From positions 1-33,257 of the IMG/VR virus record IMGVR_UViG_3300032309_001493: DNA of 33,257 nucleotides. One strand, 5' to 3'. The first letter of the stretch is position 1. The number at the start of each line of letters is the position of its first letter. Shown in pieces: positions 19,436 through 27,611 of the stretch. The position numbers and the translations under genes were made by a program. The notes under the pieces were generated by a model that saw only the letters and a list, made by a program, of their open reading frames with translations, was not told where the DNA came from and did no database searches. This DNA comes from a virus.

Positions 19436-19473
19436 TAGCAGCCTTTGGGTTTGGGTTTTTTAGTCGGTTTCAT
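19435..19473 (-). CDS. 12-residue basic micro-ORF between lysozyme and holin
   Basis: The ORF reads MKPTKKPKPKGC. A strong GGAGGTGG lies just before its ATG, stronger than most sites in this genome, and its stop overlaps the holin ATG (TAATG). It could be a translated coupling leader that sets holin expression, or a functional micro-protein. Evidence is limited to the ribosome site and the overlap; 12 codons alone prove nothing. Confidence 0.45.
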   Translation of the reverse strand: MKPTKKPKPKGC

Positions 19474-19488
19474 TGTTACCACCTCCAT

Positions 19489-19935
19489 TCATTGAGATAA
19501 AAACAAAGCTTTTTCGGCTGCACGGCGCTTAACAAGTCCGGGCAGCACTTTACCGCCTCCGTGTACCCATTTGTCAAATTCAAAAGCAGCACCCTTCACA
19601 TCGCCCTTGTTCAACTTATTGAGCAAAGTGCTTCCACGAAGTTGACCGACTCCGAGGTTGTAGGCAAATGACACTAACGCATCGAATTGGTTTTGAGTCA
19701 GTGCTACGGTGACAGCGTTAAGAACACCCTTTTCGTATTTACGAAGCATAATCTTCAGCAAACTATCGGCATATTTTTTGCTGATGACAGGGTCATCCAT
19801 CGCTACAGGTTCGTCGTTGTCGTAGTAAGTGCTACCGTATCCGATGGTAGGGACACCTGCTGGGCAGAGGTAAGGTTTTTCTGAAAAACCTTCATACGTC
19901 TTGATGAGGTCGATTCCTTTTTGTGATGTCTGCAC
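19489..19935 (-). CDS. Lysozyme (endolysin), GH24 family
   Basis: The 148-residue product is a T4-type/P22-type lysozyme that cleaves the MurNAc-GlcNAc bond. The catalytic E-x8-D/C-x5-T arrangement is present as E15, C24 and T30 in KTYEGFSEKPYLCPAGVPTI. Further marks are GYGS after it, the NQFDALVSFAYNLGVG helix (about 95-110), and GLVKRRAAEKALF at the end. There is no signal peptide, so it depends on a holin for release. The start is GTG 19935 after AAGGGAGACA; it overlaps the previous gene by 44 bases. Confidence 0.9.
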   Translation of the reverse strand: MQTSQKGIDLIKTYEGFSEKPYLCPAGVPTIGYGSTYYDNDEPVAMDDPVISKKYADSLLKIMLRKYEKGVLNAVTVALTQNQFDALVSFAYNLGVGQLRGSTLLNKLNKGDVKGAAFEFDKWVHGGGKVLPGLVKRRAAEKALFLSQ

Positions 19936-20158
19936 GCACTGTCTCCCTTGCTAAGTCAACAAAACCTAGTAGTATTTGAGATAGTCCCCATAGCAATGCG
20001 CTAACGTAGTACATTTTAAAAAAGATTGCAAACGAAGCTGTTGCGACCAGTGCATGAGACAGTGAAATTGCGACGTTTTCCTTTGGGTCAAGGTTATTGC
20101 ACACGCAAGCACTATGTATAAATGCACCAATCCCAATAACTTCATTGAGCAAAATCAC
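19892..20158 (-). CDS. Lysis-cassette membrane protein
   Basis: The 88 residues (MILLNEVIGIGAFIHSACVC...) include two hydrophobic segments at about 30-46 and 49-68 (LSHALVATASFAIFFKMYYV and SALLWGLSQILLGFVDLA), and a charged end (RETVRADITKRNRPHQDV) that lies over the lysozyme start. It follows gene 20155 with an ATGA overlap. With two membrane proteins here and a third (19016) below, a holin/antiholin set is plausible, but which protein plays which role cannot be told from sequence. Confidence 0.6.
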   Translation of the reverse strand: MILLNEVIGIGAFIHSACVCNNLDPKENVAISLSHALVATASFAIFFKMYYVSALLWGLSQILLGFVDLARETVRADITKRNRPHQDV

Positions 20159-20472
20159 GATTTTCTCCAGTTTTTAAGTTTGTCGAAAGCTATACCGACC
20201 AAGGTCGGCCAACATCCACCTAAAAACAAAGCACACGCCTTCCTAATTGTCCCGACTGGTGTATGAGTAAACAGATTAAAGTTATAGATAAGCAAGTCAA
20301 GCAATAAATCGGAACCAACACCAGCTATCAAAACACTGGATAAGATCTTGCTAAACGCCTCCGCCCTTGTGGTGCGCGGAGAACGGGCGACCATTATTAA
20401 CGCTCCGAATAAACCGTATAACACAGCATCAGAGGGCATACCGATGATATACTTAATTTCGAACGCCTCCAT
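20155..20472 (-). CDS. Lysis-cassette membrane protein, possible holin
   Basis: The 105 residues carry hydrophobic segments at about 16-29 (AVLYGLFGALIMVA), 44-62 (ILSSVLIAGVGSDLLLDLL) and 79-98 (KACALFLGGCWPTLVGIAF), separated by a basic loop (RSPRTTRAEAFSK) and ending in a basic tail (DKLKNWRKS). Size, three helices and basic tail fit a class I holin, directly upstream of another membrane protein and the lysozyme. No clear Shine-Dalgarno site precedes the chosen ATG, so the start is uncertain. Confidence 0.6.
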   Translation of the reverse strand: MEAFEIKYIIGMPSDAVLYGLFGALIMVARSPRTTRAEAFSKILSSVLIAGVGSDLLLDLLIYNFNLFTHTPVGTIRKACALFLGGCWPTLVGIAFDKLKNWRKS

Positions 20473-20530
20473 TTGCGTGTTTTACTCACAATGCAAGTTA
20501 CCATCTAAGTACTTGTGTCGCAACCATGAG

Positions 20531-22951
20531 TTATATACCAGTTAGCCAATTCCGCAAGTTATTGACGATGTTGTTTTTGGTTGGTTCTATCTCTCTAAGT
20601 AATGGGGTTTTACGACCAACTGTGGAGATAACGTTACCCGCTCCTCTTAATGCGTTTTCAGTCTTTTCGATTGCTCGGTAAGTTGGCAGTGCTTTATCAA
20701 GCTGTGCGGCAAACTTAGCAGGGTCTTGCAAATCAAACCCGGCTTGCTTGAGATACTCACTACTAAAGACGTTCTTGATGTACGCTAATGCCTTGTTGCC
20801 TACCTCGACAGCAGCTCGGCTATTAGCTGTAGTAGTTACGTTACCCCCTGGGATCTTACCTTCTGGTAACTCCGCTCTGGTACGTGCATACGAATCGGCC
20901 TTATTGCGGCGGTTCAGTTCGTCAAGAACGTCAACCAAGCGTTGTTTGTCTTCGGGTGTGATGATGCTGTCTAAGCGACGTTCACCAGAGATCTTTTTGT
21001 TGTTGTAGCTAGATTCTAACACCTCATCAATGATTTTACTTGGGTTATCGAAAGAAGTTGCAAAAGCACGGTTATTGACAGAATCACCCTCGAGTAATGG
21101 TGCTAGTTTCTCTTTGAACTTCTCCATAACTGCTGAACGATTGATACTTTTAGAATATTTCTCAAATATTTTATTAGCTTGCTCGATGGTGGGGAGAACT
21201 TTATCTCTCCATGCTTTTACATCATCGAGGTGAGACGACAGTGCTTTAAATTCTTCGGTCCCAGGGTTAATCGCGGTTTTTCCTCCGATTTTCTTTTCAC
21301 CGTATATTTCCGTTTCAATGTTACGGATGTGCTGATTAATTTCATTACCCTTCATTTGGGTAATACTGGTGTTAGACGGAATCATTTCCTGACCTTGGTA
21401 TTGACGACCAGTATTAATTCCACGTTCTCCGTCAAAGGATTCCTTGTACACTTTTGGAAATTGTTTGGCGTTGTCGATAAGAGCATTAGTTGGTACATCT
21501 ACGACTGTATCGTCAGCCTGTTTGTACAAAGGTTTAGTTAATTTACCTCTCATGTCTTTTAAATTTTGAGATGGTATAACACCTTGATCAACGTTGCTGG
21601 TTAAAGCCATGTCATTGGCTTGATCCAGCTCAAGTCTCTGCTTGGACGGGATCGTCTTACGTTGGAAAGGTGCTACCTCTGGAGCAATGTCTTCTACAGT
21701 TCGCCGATAGCCTGGTACGTTCGACCGTGCTTCAGCCTTCAAAGCGTTCGATATTTGAGCTGCGTTGGCCGAGTTACCAAGCTCGTTAATGTACCCGCCA
21801 CCTTGCTTAGGCACTACTGCAAGCTGGGCTAGTGTCTTTGCTCCTCCTACTAGACCACGACCGACAAACTCAACGGGCTTCATGACAGCTTGATTGGTCA
21901 CTAAGTCGGCAGCACCTGCCACTTTACCGACGCCACGAGCTGTAGCACCTAGAGCTCCAGTGGCTGTAACCCCTTTTAAAGGAGTTAAGACTGGAGCGAC
22001 TGTAGCAAGTGTACGAGCGGGGTCATCGCGCAGTTGACGACCAGCTGCTTCGATTGTTCCCTTAGGGTCATTAGCGGCAGCAGTCACATCTTGCACGAGG
22101 GGTGAATTTGTTACGTTCGTTGGTTGATCCTCACCCGCTGGAATACCAACGTAATCACCAAGTTTGCCAGCAGCGACGTATGCTGCTTTTGCAGTTTGAA
22201 CAGGACTCTGGATAGCCTGTGCTATACCCTGATAGGTATCAAGAGCTAGATTACCAAGACTCGGGAGGAAATTCTTCCCCGTGGTGGCGACGTTATCTAA
22301 AAACGACGGATCTTGCTTCTGCTCAGGCGTGGCCTGAGGTTGCGAGGGGGTAGGTACGGGTGATTGCGAACTGTCAGTACCACCATGCTTGGCAATGATG
22401 TCACCAAAAAGATCTTTGGGTTTGTCGCCAGTGGATTCGGTTTGAGTCTGGGGACTAATGTCAGGCAATGGCGCTTTGCTCTCACCACCCTTACCACCAT
22501 GCTTGGTAATGATGTCACCAAAAAGATCTTTGGGTTTGTCAGCTGCTGCCATTTGCTCACCTTCAAAACCACCAATGACTCGTTTGGTGTACGCGTTGGT
22601 TATTGGTCCATGGTTACGAGGGTTCGTACCACCATGATACTCGGCCACAGCGGCAGCAGGGTCTTGTTTATTTCGATCGAGTCCCTCTTTAACCACAAGA
22701 GCAGATGCCCGTGCTTGTTCTTTAAGATCAGGGCTGTAAGCGTCAACACCGTATTTTTGCTTCAATGCGTTACGAGTAGCTGGTATAATTTGGAACACAG
22801 TGCGTGCACCAGCTGGCGATATTTGATCCGAGTTGCTACGTTCACCATTTACGACGATCGACTGCATCAACCCAGATGGAATACCAAATTCATCCTCAGC
22901 AGAATTAATAGCGGCTAAGACATTCGGGTCATTAAATTTAGTAACTGCCAT
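20531..22951 (-). CDS. Ejection protein with lytic transglycosylase domain
   Basis: The 806-residue product begins with an SLT-like transglycosylase domain (about 1-130): EFGIPSGLMQSIVVNGERSN with probable catalytic Glu37, SPAGARTVFQIIPATR and AAVAEYHGG. This is followed by a linker with a duplicated segment DKPKDLFGDII(T/A)KHGG, a glycine/alanine-rich helical region (about 310-390), and a long helical C-terminal part. Such proteins travel into the host envelope ahead of phage DNA and locally open peptidoglycan, like internal virion proteins of podoviruses. It comes third in the run of ejection proteins, with an AGGAGG ribosome site. Confidence 0.8.
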   Translation of the reverse strand: MAVTKFNDPNVLAAINSAEDEFGIPSGLMQSIVVNGERSNSDQISPAGARTVFQIIPATRNALKQKYGVDAYSPDLKEQARASALVVKEGLDRNKQDPAAAVAEYHGGTNPRNHGPITNAYTKRVIGGFEGEQMAAADKPKDLFGDIITKHGGKGGESKAPLPDISPQTQTESTGDKPKDLFGDIIAKHGGTDSSQSPVPTPSQPQATPEQKQDPSFLDNVATTGKNFLPSLGNLALDTYQGIAQAIQSPVQTAKAAYVAAGKLGDYVGIPAGEDQPTNVTNSPLVQDVTAAANDPKGTIEAAGRQLRDDPARTLATVAPVLTPLKGVTATGALGATARGVGKVAGAADLVTNQAVMKPVEFVGRGLVGGAKTLAQLAVVPKQGGGYINELGNSANAAQISNALKAEARSNVPGYRRTVEDIAPEVAPFQRKTIPSKQRLELDQANDMALTSNVDQGVIPSQNLKDMRGKLTKPLYKQADDTVVDVPTNALIDNAKQFPKVYKESFDGERGINTGRQYQGQEMIPSNTSITQMKGNEINQHIRNIETEIYGEKKIGGKTAINPGTEEFKALSSHLDDVKAWRDKVLPTIEQANKIFEKYSKSINRSAVMEKFKEKLAPLLEGDSVNNRAFATSFDNPSKIIDEVLESSYNNKKISGERRLDSIITPEDKQRLVDVLDELNRRNKADSYARTRAELPEGKIPGGNVTTTANSRAAVEVGNKALAYIKNVFSSEYLKQAGFDLQDPAKFAAQLDKALPTYRAIEKTENALRGAGNVISTVGRKTPLLREIEPTKNNIVNNLRNWLTGI
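22379..22540 (-). repeat. 48-base direct repeat inside the transglycosylase gene
   Basis: Copies at 22379-22426 and 22493-22540 differ at one position and lie 114 bases apart, a multiple of three. Each encodes DKPKDLFGDII(T/A)KHGG. Near identity at DNA level points to a recent duplication, or to gene conversion between the copies. The repeated peptide may be a short interaction motif. Confidence 0.85.
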
Positions 22952-24230
22952 CCTTTGCCTCCTGCTCTAACGCTCTATTAAGATCTTCGTACGCTGCTTT
23001 GGCTTGCTCTGGTTTTTCAAATGTGTGTTTTCGACCGTCGGGTGATATTAAAGTAATACCGTCGGGTGAAAGCATGGATTTAAGTGGTTGACTGGCAAAA
23101 TCTTCTACATAGGTACCTTTAATTATACCGTTCTTTTTAACCGAGCGTGCTTTTCTAATAGCATTGTTCTCAATCTGAATTCTGCTATTTGCTCCTATTC
23201 TCAACACCCTTTTCAAATTTTCAACGGTCATTGGCAGTTCTCCCGATTTAACTCTTTCAACAAATTGAAGATCGGCGTCGGTTAAACCCGCCTTTCCCTT
23301 GACTGGTGTCGTTATTGCCGCGACTTCCGTAATATCCTTAAGAGCTTTTTGTAAATTTTGAGTAGTAGTCAGTGTTTGTTTTTGTTCTGGTGTTAGATCA
23401 TAAACAGAACTTAGAGCATTGAGGACCGCAAGACGCTCTTCGGCTAGACCTCCTGTAATAGGACCACCTTGATTTGTCGATTTGTCTAAAACAGCAATCG
23501 ATTTGTTCATATTCTGAAGCGCTGCCACATGATCTGGATAAGTTTTGGCAAACTGTTCTACTTCATCATTACCAGCAGAATCTATCTTAGTTTGAGCTAT
23601 TAACCCGGGACCACTTCTAGCAGCTCTAGTTGCATTGGAACCAGCTATGATAGTTCCAGTATCTGCTTTTTGTTGATCGATACCCAATTGCCGCTCTTTA
23701 AATGAATAGTCCATTTGATTTTTCATCATTGCTTGAGTTTGTTCTTGTATTTTAGCTAAACCAATCCCCATCTGTTGTATTTTCTGTTTACCTAACTCGT
23801 CATATATTTCCGGAAGGTGTGACTCCCCAAAGGTTTTCATTGACCACTCTCGTGCTTTATTAAGAGATGCTTGGTCAACGATGGTGGGAAGTATTTTAAA
23901 TGCAGCGTCCATATTCTCGGATGTCAATTTACTATAATCTGCCTGAGTACCAAATCTAGCACTCGTCATCTTCATTCCAGTTTCACCAAAAGGAGCAGCA
24001 GCCTTGATTAAATCTTGCCCTTGAAGATCTGGATTAGAGAGTACATTTTGAGCACCCACTTTGTTGTTATATTCAAGCTGATCTCCTTGAGCCAAAATGT
24101 TGTTACGAGCGGTCTGTGACCGTGCTTGGTCAGCAGCCGCAAACTGGCTGGAAATAGCACTGATGTCAGGTACTTGATTGTACTTAACTTCACCAAGGTT
24201 GTTTGTCAACAAACTAGCATCTACAGCCAT
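22938..24230 (-). CDS. Internal (ejection) virion protein
   Basis: The start is ATG 24230 after GGGAGG; a longer frame to 24275 would overlap the previous gene and lacks such a site. The 430-residue product (MAVDASLLTNNLGEVKYNQV...) is mostly helical and alanine/glutamine-rich, without recognised domains: AAADQARSQTARNNI near the start, a long helix around 150-175 (AKIQEQTQAMMKNQMDYSFK) and a helical end (QAKAAYEDLNRALEQEAKDG). It lies between two ejection-type proteins and overlaps the transglycosylase gene by 14 bases. This is the usual three-gene layout of podovirus ejection proteins. Confidence 0.7.
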   Translation of the reverse strand: MAVDASLLTNNLGEVKYNQVPDISAISSQFAAADQARSQTARNNILAQGDQLEYNNKVGAQNVLSNPDLQGQDLIKAAAPFGETGMKMTSARFGTQADYSKLTSENMDAAFKILPTIVDQASLNKAREWSMKTFGESHLPEIYDELGKQKIQQMGIGLAKIQEQTQAMMKNQMDYSFKERQLGIDQQKADTGTIIAGSNATRAARSGPGLIAQTKIDSAGNDEVEQFAKTYPDHVAALQNMNKSIAVLDKSTNQGGPITGGLAEERLAVLNALSSVYDLTPEQKQTLTTTQNLQKALKDITEVAAITTPVKGKAGLTDADLQFVERVKSGELPMTVENLKRVLRIGANSRIQIENNAIRKARSVKKNGIIKGTYVEDFASQPLKSMLSPDGITLISPDGRKHTFEKPEQAKAAYEDLNRALEQEAKDGSY

Positions 24231-24243
24231 TAGAGCCTCCCTT

Positions 24244-25572
24244 TTATTGTCGATTAGTGAAGTTAGTAGAACCACTAAGTTGGTTTAAACTACCGCCAAG
24301 GACTTGCCCAGCAGCACCCATGATACCACCAATACCGGCGTTATAGGCATTGGCTTGACCGATGTACCCCTGAGCTTTTGCTTTAGCGCCAGCAAGAATA
24401 ATGTTTGAAATGTTAGATGCACTGTTAGAACGCTGACCACCATAATTCTGAGCATAAGTGTTCAACATGTTTGATTGATTGTTAGCAGCGTTTTGATAAA
24501 TATTCGATGCTTGGTTTGCATATCCCGTATTGGCATTGGTCATCCCAGTACCGTAGTTTTGATATGCGTTCATGGCGCTGTTTGCATAATTTTGATTCGC
24601 ATTCGTCACCCCAGTACCGTAGTTCTGATAAGCATTTCCAACACTATTTGCTAAATTGTTGTTAGCATTGGTCATACCAGTGCTGTAGTTTTGGTTATTC
24701 GCATTGGTAGCGTTGGCGTAATTTGTACCATACCCAGCAATTTGATTACCAGCATTCATACCGTTGTTAATTGCACCTGATAGCTGACCAGCGGTAAATT
24801 GACGATCTTGGTTAAACCGATTGTAGGCGTTTTGATATTCATTCGATGCAAAATCTTGCCCGTACCGTTGACTGGCTTTGATCTGAGCACCACCAAGCAA
24901 CCCACCTTTGGCAGCAGCACTTCGTTCTAATGCTTTCAAGCCTTCTTGGAAGCGAAAACCGTAGCCCGGATCTTGCTGAAAGTCGTTGTTGGTAAACCCT
25001 TGTGTGAATCTTCCGTAATTAGGATCAGTTTGGCTGCCACCTAATCCAAGGTAATTTGCCATCTTGGCGTTGGCGTCAACACCCGTCTGATAAAATGGTT
25101 GTTGGATAGCGGCATTGGTGTTGTAGACGTTTGCTTGCGTGGTATTGTTTTGGTTACGTGTGTCAGTCAGATTGCCTTGGATGTTGTTATAAGCTTGTTG
25201 TTGAGCCGCAACGGTTTGATCGCGAGTATCGGTCAGAGCAGTGCGACTGTCGTTTAACGCGTTCTGTTGAACACCGACGCTGTTGTTGCGGGCGTCAAGA
25301 AGGGCAGCTTGCGAAGTGTTTAGAGCGTTCTGTTGAAGGTTTAATGATTGGTCGCGCGACTGGTTAAACAGGTTCGTACTTTGGTCACGAGCTGCATCTG
25401 CACGAGTCTGGTAATCCTTAAAAGCATCTTCTTCGTTGTAAACTGCCTGTTGAGCACCTTTTTGCTGTGCTTTGCTAGCTTTATTAGCGGCATTGGCACC
25501 AATGACGGATTGAGCTACTGACCCGACAGCGATGACTCCTGCCGTTACTGCGGCAGCTATTCCGAAGCTCAT
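24244..25572 (-). CDS. Repeat-rich internal virion protein with N-terminal membrane segment
   Basis: The 442-residue product starts with a hydrophobic, glycine/alanine-rich helix (GIAAAVTAGVIAVGSVAQSV, about 4-23). It continues with alanine/glutamine coiled-coil repeats of about 21 residues (LNLQQNALNTSQAALLDAR, GVQQNALNDSRTALTDTR...). A globular part follows (about 170-265: FRFQEGLKALERSAAAKGGL), then N/Y/G-rich 22-residue repeats (NAYQNYGTGVTNANQNYAN). It ends with another hydrophobic stretch (IGGIMGAAGQVLGG). Proteins of this plan in P22-like and related phages are ejected into the host envelope and may form part of the DNA conduit. Confidence 0.7.
   Translation of the reverse strand: MSFGIAAAVTAGVIAVGSVAQSVIGANAANKASKAQQKGAQQAVYNEEDAFKDYQTRADAARDQSTNLFNQSRDQSLNLQQNALNTSQAALLDARNNSVGVQQNALNDSRTALTDTRDQTVAAQQQAYNNIQGNLTDTRNQNNTTQANVYNTNAAIQQPFYQTGVDANAKMANYLGLGGSQTDPNYGRFTQGFTNNDFQQDPGYGFRFQEGLKALERSAAAKGGLLGGAQIKASQRYGQDFASNEYQNAYNRFNQDRQFTAGQLSGAINNGMNAGNQIAGYGTNYANATNANNQNYSTGMTNANNNLANSVGNAYQNYGTGVTNANQNYANSAMNAYQNYGTGMTNANTGYANQASNIYQNAANNQSNMLNTYAQNYGGQRSNSASNISNIILAGAKAKAQGYIGQANAYNAGIGGIMGAAGQVLGGSLNQLSGSTNFTNRQ
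24541..24672 (-). repeat. 66-base tandem repeats coding N/Y/G-rich units
   Basis: Two adjacent units with a 66-base period (for example CCAGTACCGTAG at 24545 and 24611) encode NS(V/A)(G/M)NAYQNYGTG(V/M)TNAN followed by two variable residues and YA. Less perfect copies flank them on both sides. Unit numbers in such arrays often vary among related phages. Confidence 0.7.
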
Positions 25573-25976
25573 TGTTCAGTCTCCGTTGTTAACTGGTTGC
25601 TCCGATAGTCGGCTGGATAAACCAAAGTTTGAACGAGGTCATCCACTTCGCGCATGTTATCAGGATTATGATGAACATTCATCAAGATTGAATCTTCTTT
25701 GGCAAGAAAAGCTTTTTTTGTGTGTGCTGGTACTGTAATGACCGTACCAGCTTCAAAGTCAAAACGTCCATTCTGAGTAACCAAAACCCCACCACCTTTG
25801 ATACATGCAATCAGGTGTTCTGTCTTATGTATCTTACCCGTGCTCATAACACCAGCAGGGATATACATGCAACGAGCGTACACACCATCTGCAAAATGAT
25901 GAGACACAGCAAGATCGAGTGTAGGAAGAACAGCAATTTTATCTTCCAACTGCTCTATCTTCTCGATTGCAACCAT
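25569..25976 (-). CDS. Cupin-fold protein
   Basis: The 135-residue product has the two cupin motifs: GVMSTGKIHKTEHLIACIKG near 43-62 (with H52, and E54 followed by H55) and FEAGTVITVPAHTKKAF near 75-91 (H87). The single small beta-barrel with conserved His/Glu could bind a metal. It overlaps both neighbours (ATGA with 24244; TGATG region with 25976), so it is made with virion proteins. Whether it is an enzyme, a virion component or a chaperone-like factor cannot be said. Confidence 0.65.
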   Translation of the reverse strand: MVAIEKIEQLEDKIAVLPTLDLAVSHHFADGVYARCMYIPAGVMSTGKIHKTEHLIACIKGGGVLVTQNGRFDFEAGTVITVPAHTKKAFLAKEDSILMNVHHNPDNMREVDDLVQTLVYPADYRSNQLTTETEQ

Positions 25977-26311
25977 CAGCTCACCTCTCTACCAGACGCC
26001 CTAATTGTAACGCTTGTAGCAGCACTTGCAACAGTTGATATGAACCCACCAGCTTGGATAATGTGACCCACGATCTCGGGGAAATTGTAAGTTGTACCAG
26101 CAGCAATAGATACCAGCTTAGCAATCAAGTTCTGGTTTCCAGCCGTGTCACCAGATGTTACAAGATTGACCGATACAGTTACCGCCGACCCGCTGTAGTT
26201 GGTGACGGTGAATTTGTCGATGATCGTCGTAACGTTCGTCGCGGTGTACTGCGTTGTCTGTGTGTTCTCAAGAATCTTGGCTGGGATGATCGTTTTAGCG
26301 ATGATGGCCAT
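25976..26311 (-). CDS. Small beta-rich virion-associated protein
   Basis: The 111 residues (MAIIAKTIIPAKILENTQTT...) form alternating beta-strands rich in T, V, S and G (TNYSGSAVTVSVNLV, AAGTTYNFPEIVGHII, SVTIRASGREVS). There is no signal peptide. This is the composition of small phage tail or fibre-accessory proteins, and the gene lies directly after a tail fibre gene, starting within its end region. Family not recognised. Confidence 0.6.
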   Translation of the reverse strand: MAIIAKTIIPAKILENTQTTQYTATNVTTIIDKFTVTNYSGSAVTVSVNLVTSGDTAGNQNLIAKLVSIAAGTTYNFPEIVGHIIQAGGFISTVASAATSVTIRASGREVS

Positions 26312-26313
26312 TT

Positions 26314-27564
26314 TTACAACTCCGCTGAGAATTCAGCACTGGCAGTGATTGATGTGCCGATAGTCCAGTTAGCTGCTGAATTGTACAGCCTTGCACCTTT
26401 TGTTCCTATGTTATTAGACGCAAAAGTACCAGCATTAAAACTACCATTTGTGATAGTAGGTGCTACACGCATTTCCACAGGGTATGTGTATCTTCCTGAT
26501 ATAGCACTGGTAGAAAATGCATCTCCTATATAATCAGAAGTTAATTTGTGGTAATATCGTTGACAATTAATTAAATTAGCAGCATACGGGATATTTTCAT
26601 ATCTAGTAGCAATCGATCCTTCCTCTAATTGAAAACCCCAATAATAAGTAGGAAACGCACTTGCACCATTCTCAGTTGTTGTTTGAATTTTTACATACAA
26701 ATGGTCATCACCATTTGTCCCAACGGTACCAAAAGCATATTGAAGTGAAAACGTTATACTTGCTCTAACGGCAGCATAAGACGACAGGGTAATATTACCA
26801 GTATGGGTTACTGGGGCAGATGGAGATCCACCTGTGCCATAATTCTGAATTATGGAAACAGCACAAGTTCTTGGTATCGCGCCAGAATAATAATAAAAAG
26901 ACAATGTTACTGTTTTACCACTTAAAGTTTGAACACCCTCTATTCGAGTGCCTAGTTCATAAGTTATATAGTTATAATAATCACTGTTATAAATTCTAAT
27001 CGCATACTCATTGCCATTCTGTGCGTTCCAAGTTTGACTTGAAACAGCATAGCGAGAAGCTTCAACGCTACCAGTTCCCGAGACCAATTTACAAACCCAA
27101 CGGTCGGCTGTATAACCGTATACTCCTGCGGTCCCTAAACTAAAACTAGTACCTCTTTGCCATACATCAAAATTACTATTTATTATATAATTCCTATTAG
27201 AAAAATTATCAATTCCTAATATTGATTTTTGGGCAGGAACATCTGCCGCAGAAATTAGAGCGTTTCCTGCTACTGTCGGTTTAGCGATAGTGGTAATTTG
27301 GTCAATAGTTTTAATTGTTACATCTGCTGAATTTCTTATTAAAAATTTATAAGACCTATCAGTATATAAATAAACTAATGCTTCACCATTAGAATCAAGT
27401 ATGATTGGGTTAGTGTTAATAACCGTCGTGTAAGGATCTTGGAAAGTTGCTGCTAGTGTCGTTGTCCCAGCTAAGTAAGTATATATCTTACCCCCTGCAA
27501 GAGGATTATTATTATTATCATAAAACCGAAGAATTGGGTACGGAACATAATTAGCATAGGCCAT
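26314..27564 (-). CDS. Tail fibre / receptor-binding protein with head-binding N-terminus
   Basis: The 416-residue product begins with a typical virion-attachment domain of podoviral fibres: PYPILRFYDNNNNPLAGGKI near 8-27, TYLAGTTTLAATFQDP, NPIILDSNGEALVYL and SYKFLIRNS. A linker (about 90-115) leads to a carbohydrate-binding-like beta domain: NYIINSNFDVWQRGTSF near 124-140, YTADRWVCKL, QNYGTGGSPSAPV and CQRYYHKL. The C-terminal part is clearly related to that of gene 27612. It ends in SAEL, where the paralogue ends in DAEL. The protein most likely binds the host surface. Confidence 0.75.
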   Translation of the reverse strand: MAYANYVPYPILRFYDNNNNPLAGGKIYTYLAGTTTLAATFQDPYTTVINTNPIILDSNGEALVYLYTDRSYKFLIRNSADVTIKTIDQITTIAKPTVAGNALISAADVPAQKSILGIDNFSNRNYIINSNFDVWQRGTSFSLGTAGVYGYTADRWVCKLVSGTGSVEASRYAVSSQTWNAQNGNEYAIRIYNSDYYNYITYELGTRIEGVQTLSGKTVTLSFYYYSGAIPRTCAVSIIQNYGTGGSPSAPVTHTGNITLSSYAAVRASITFSLQYAFGTVGTNGDDHLYVKIQTTTENGASAFPTYYWGFQLEEGSIATRYENIPYAANLINCQRYYHKLTSDYIGDAFSTSAISGRYTYPVEMRVAPTITNGSFNAGTFASNNIGTKGARLYNSAANWTIGTSITASAEFSAEL

Positions 27565-27611
27565 AGTTCACCCTATCATAAAACCAAACAGGTTCCAATG
27601 ATAAACTATAA

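Noticed and set aside
20473-20530. Tiny leftward ORF (MVATQVLRW) before the lysis membrane protein
   Set aside because: Nine codons without a ribosome site; no support beyond an ATG and a stop.
22364-22918. Long antisense frame (184 codons) opposite the transglycosylase gene
   Set aside because: Shadow of the real gene; it repeats because the sense gene carries a 48-base direct repeat, and there is no ribosome site.
22938-24275. Longer start (24275) for the internal virion protein
   Set aside because: It would overlap the upstream gene by 32 bases and has no ribosome site, while ATG 24230 has GGGAGG at the right distance.
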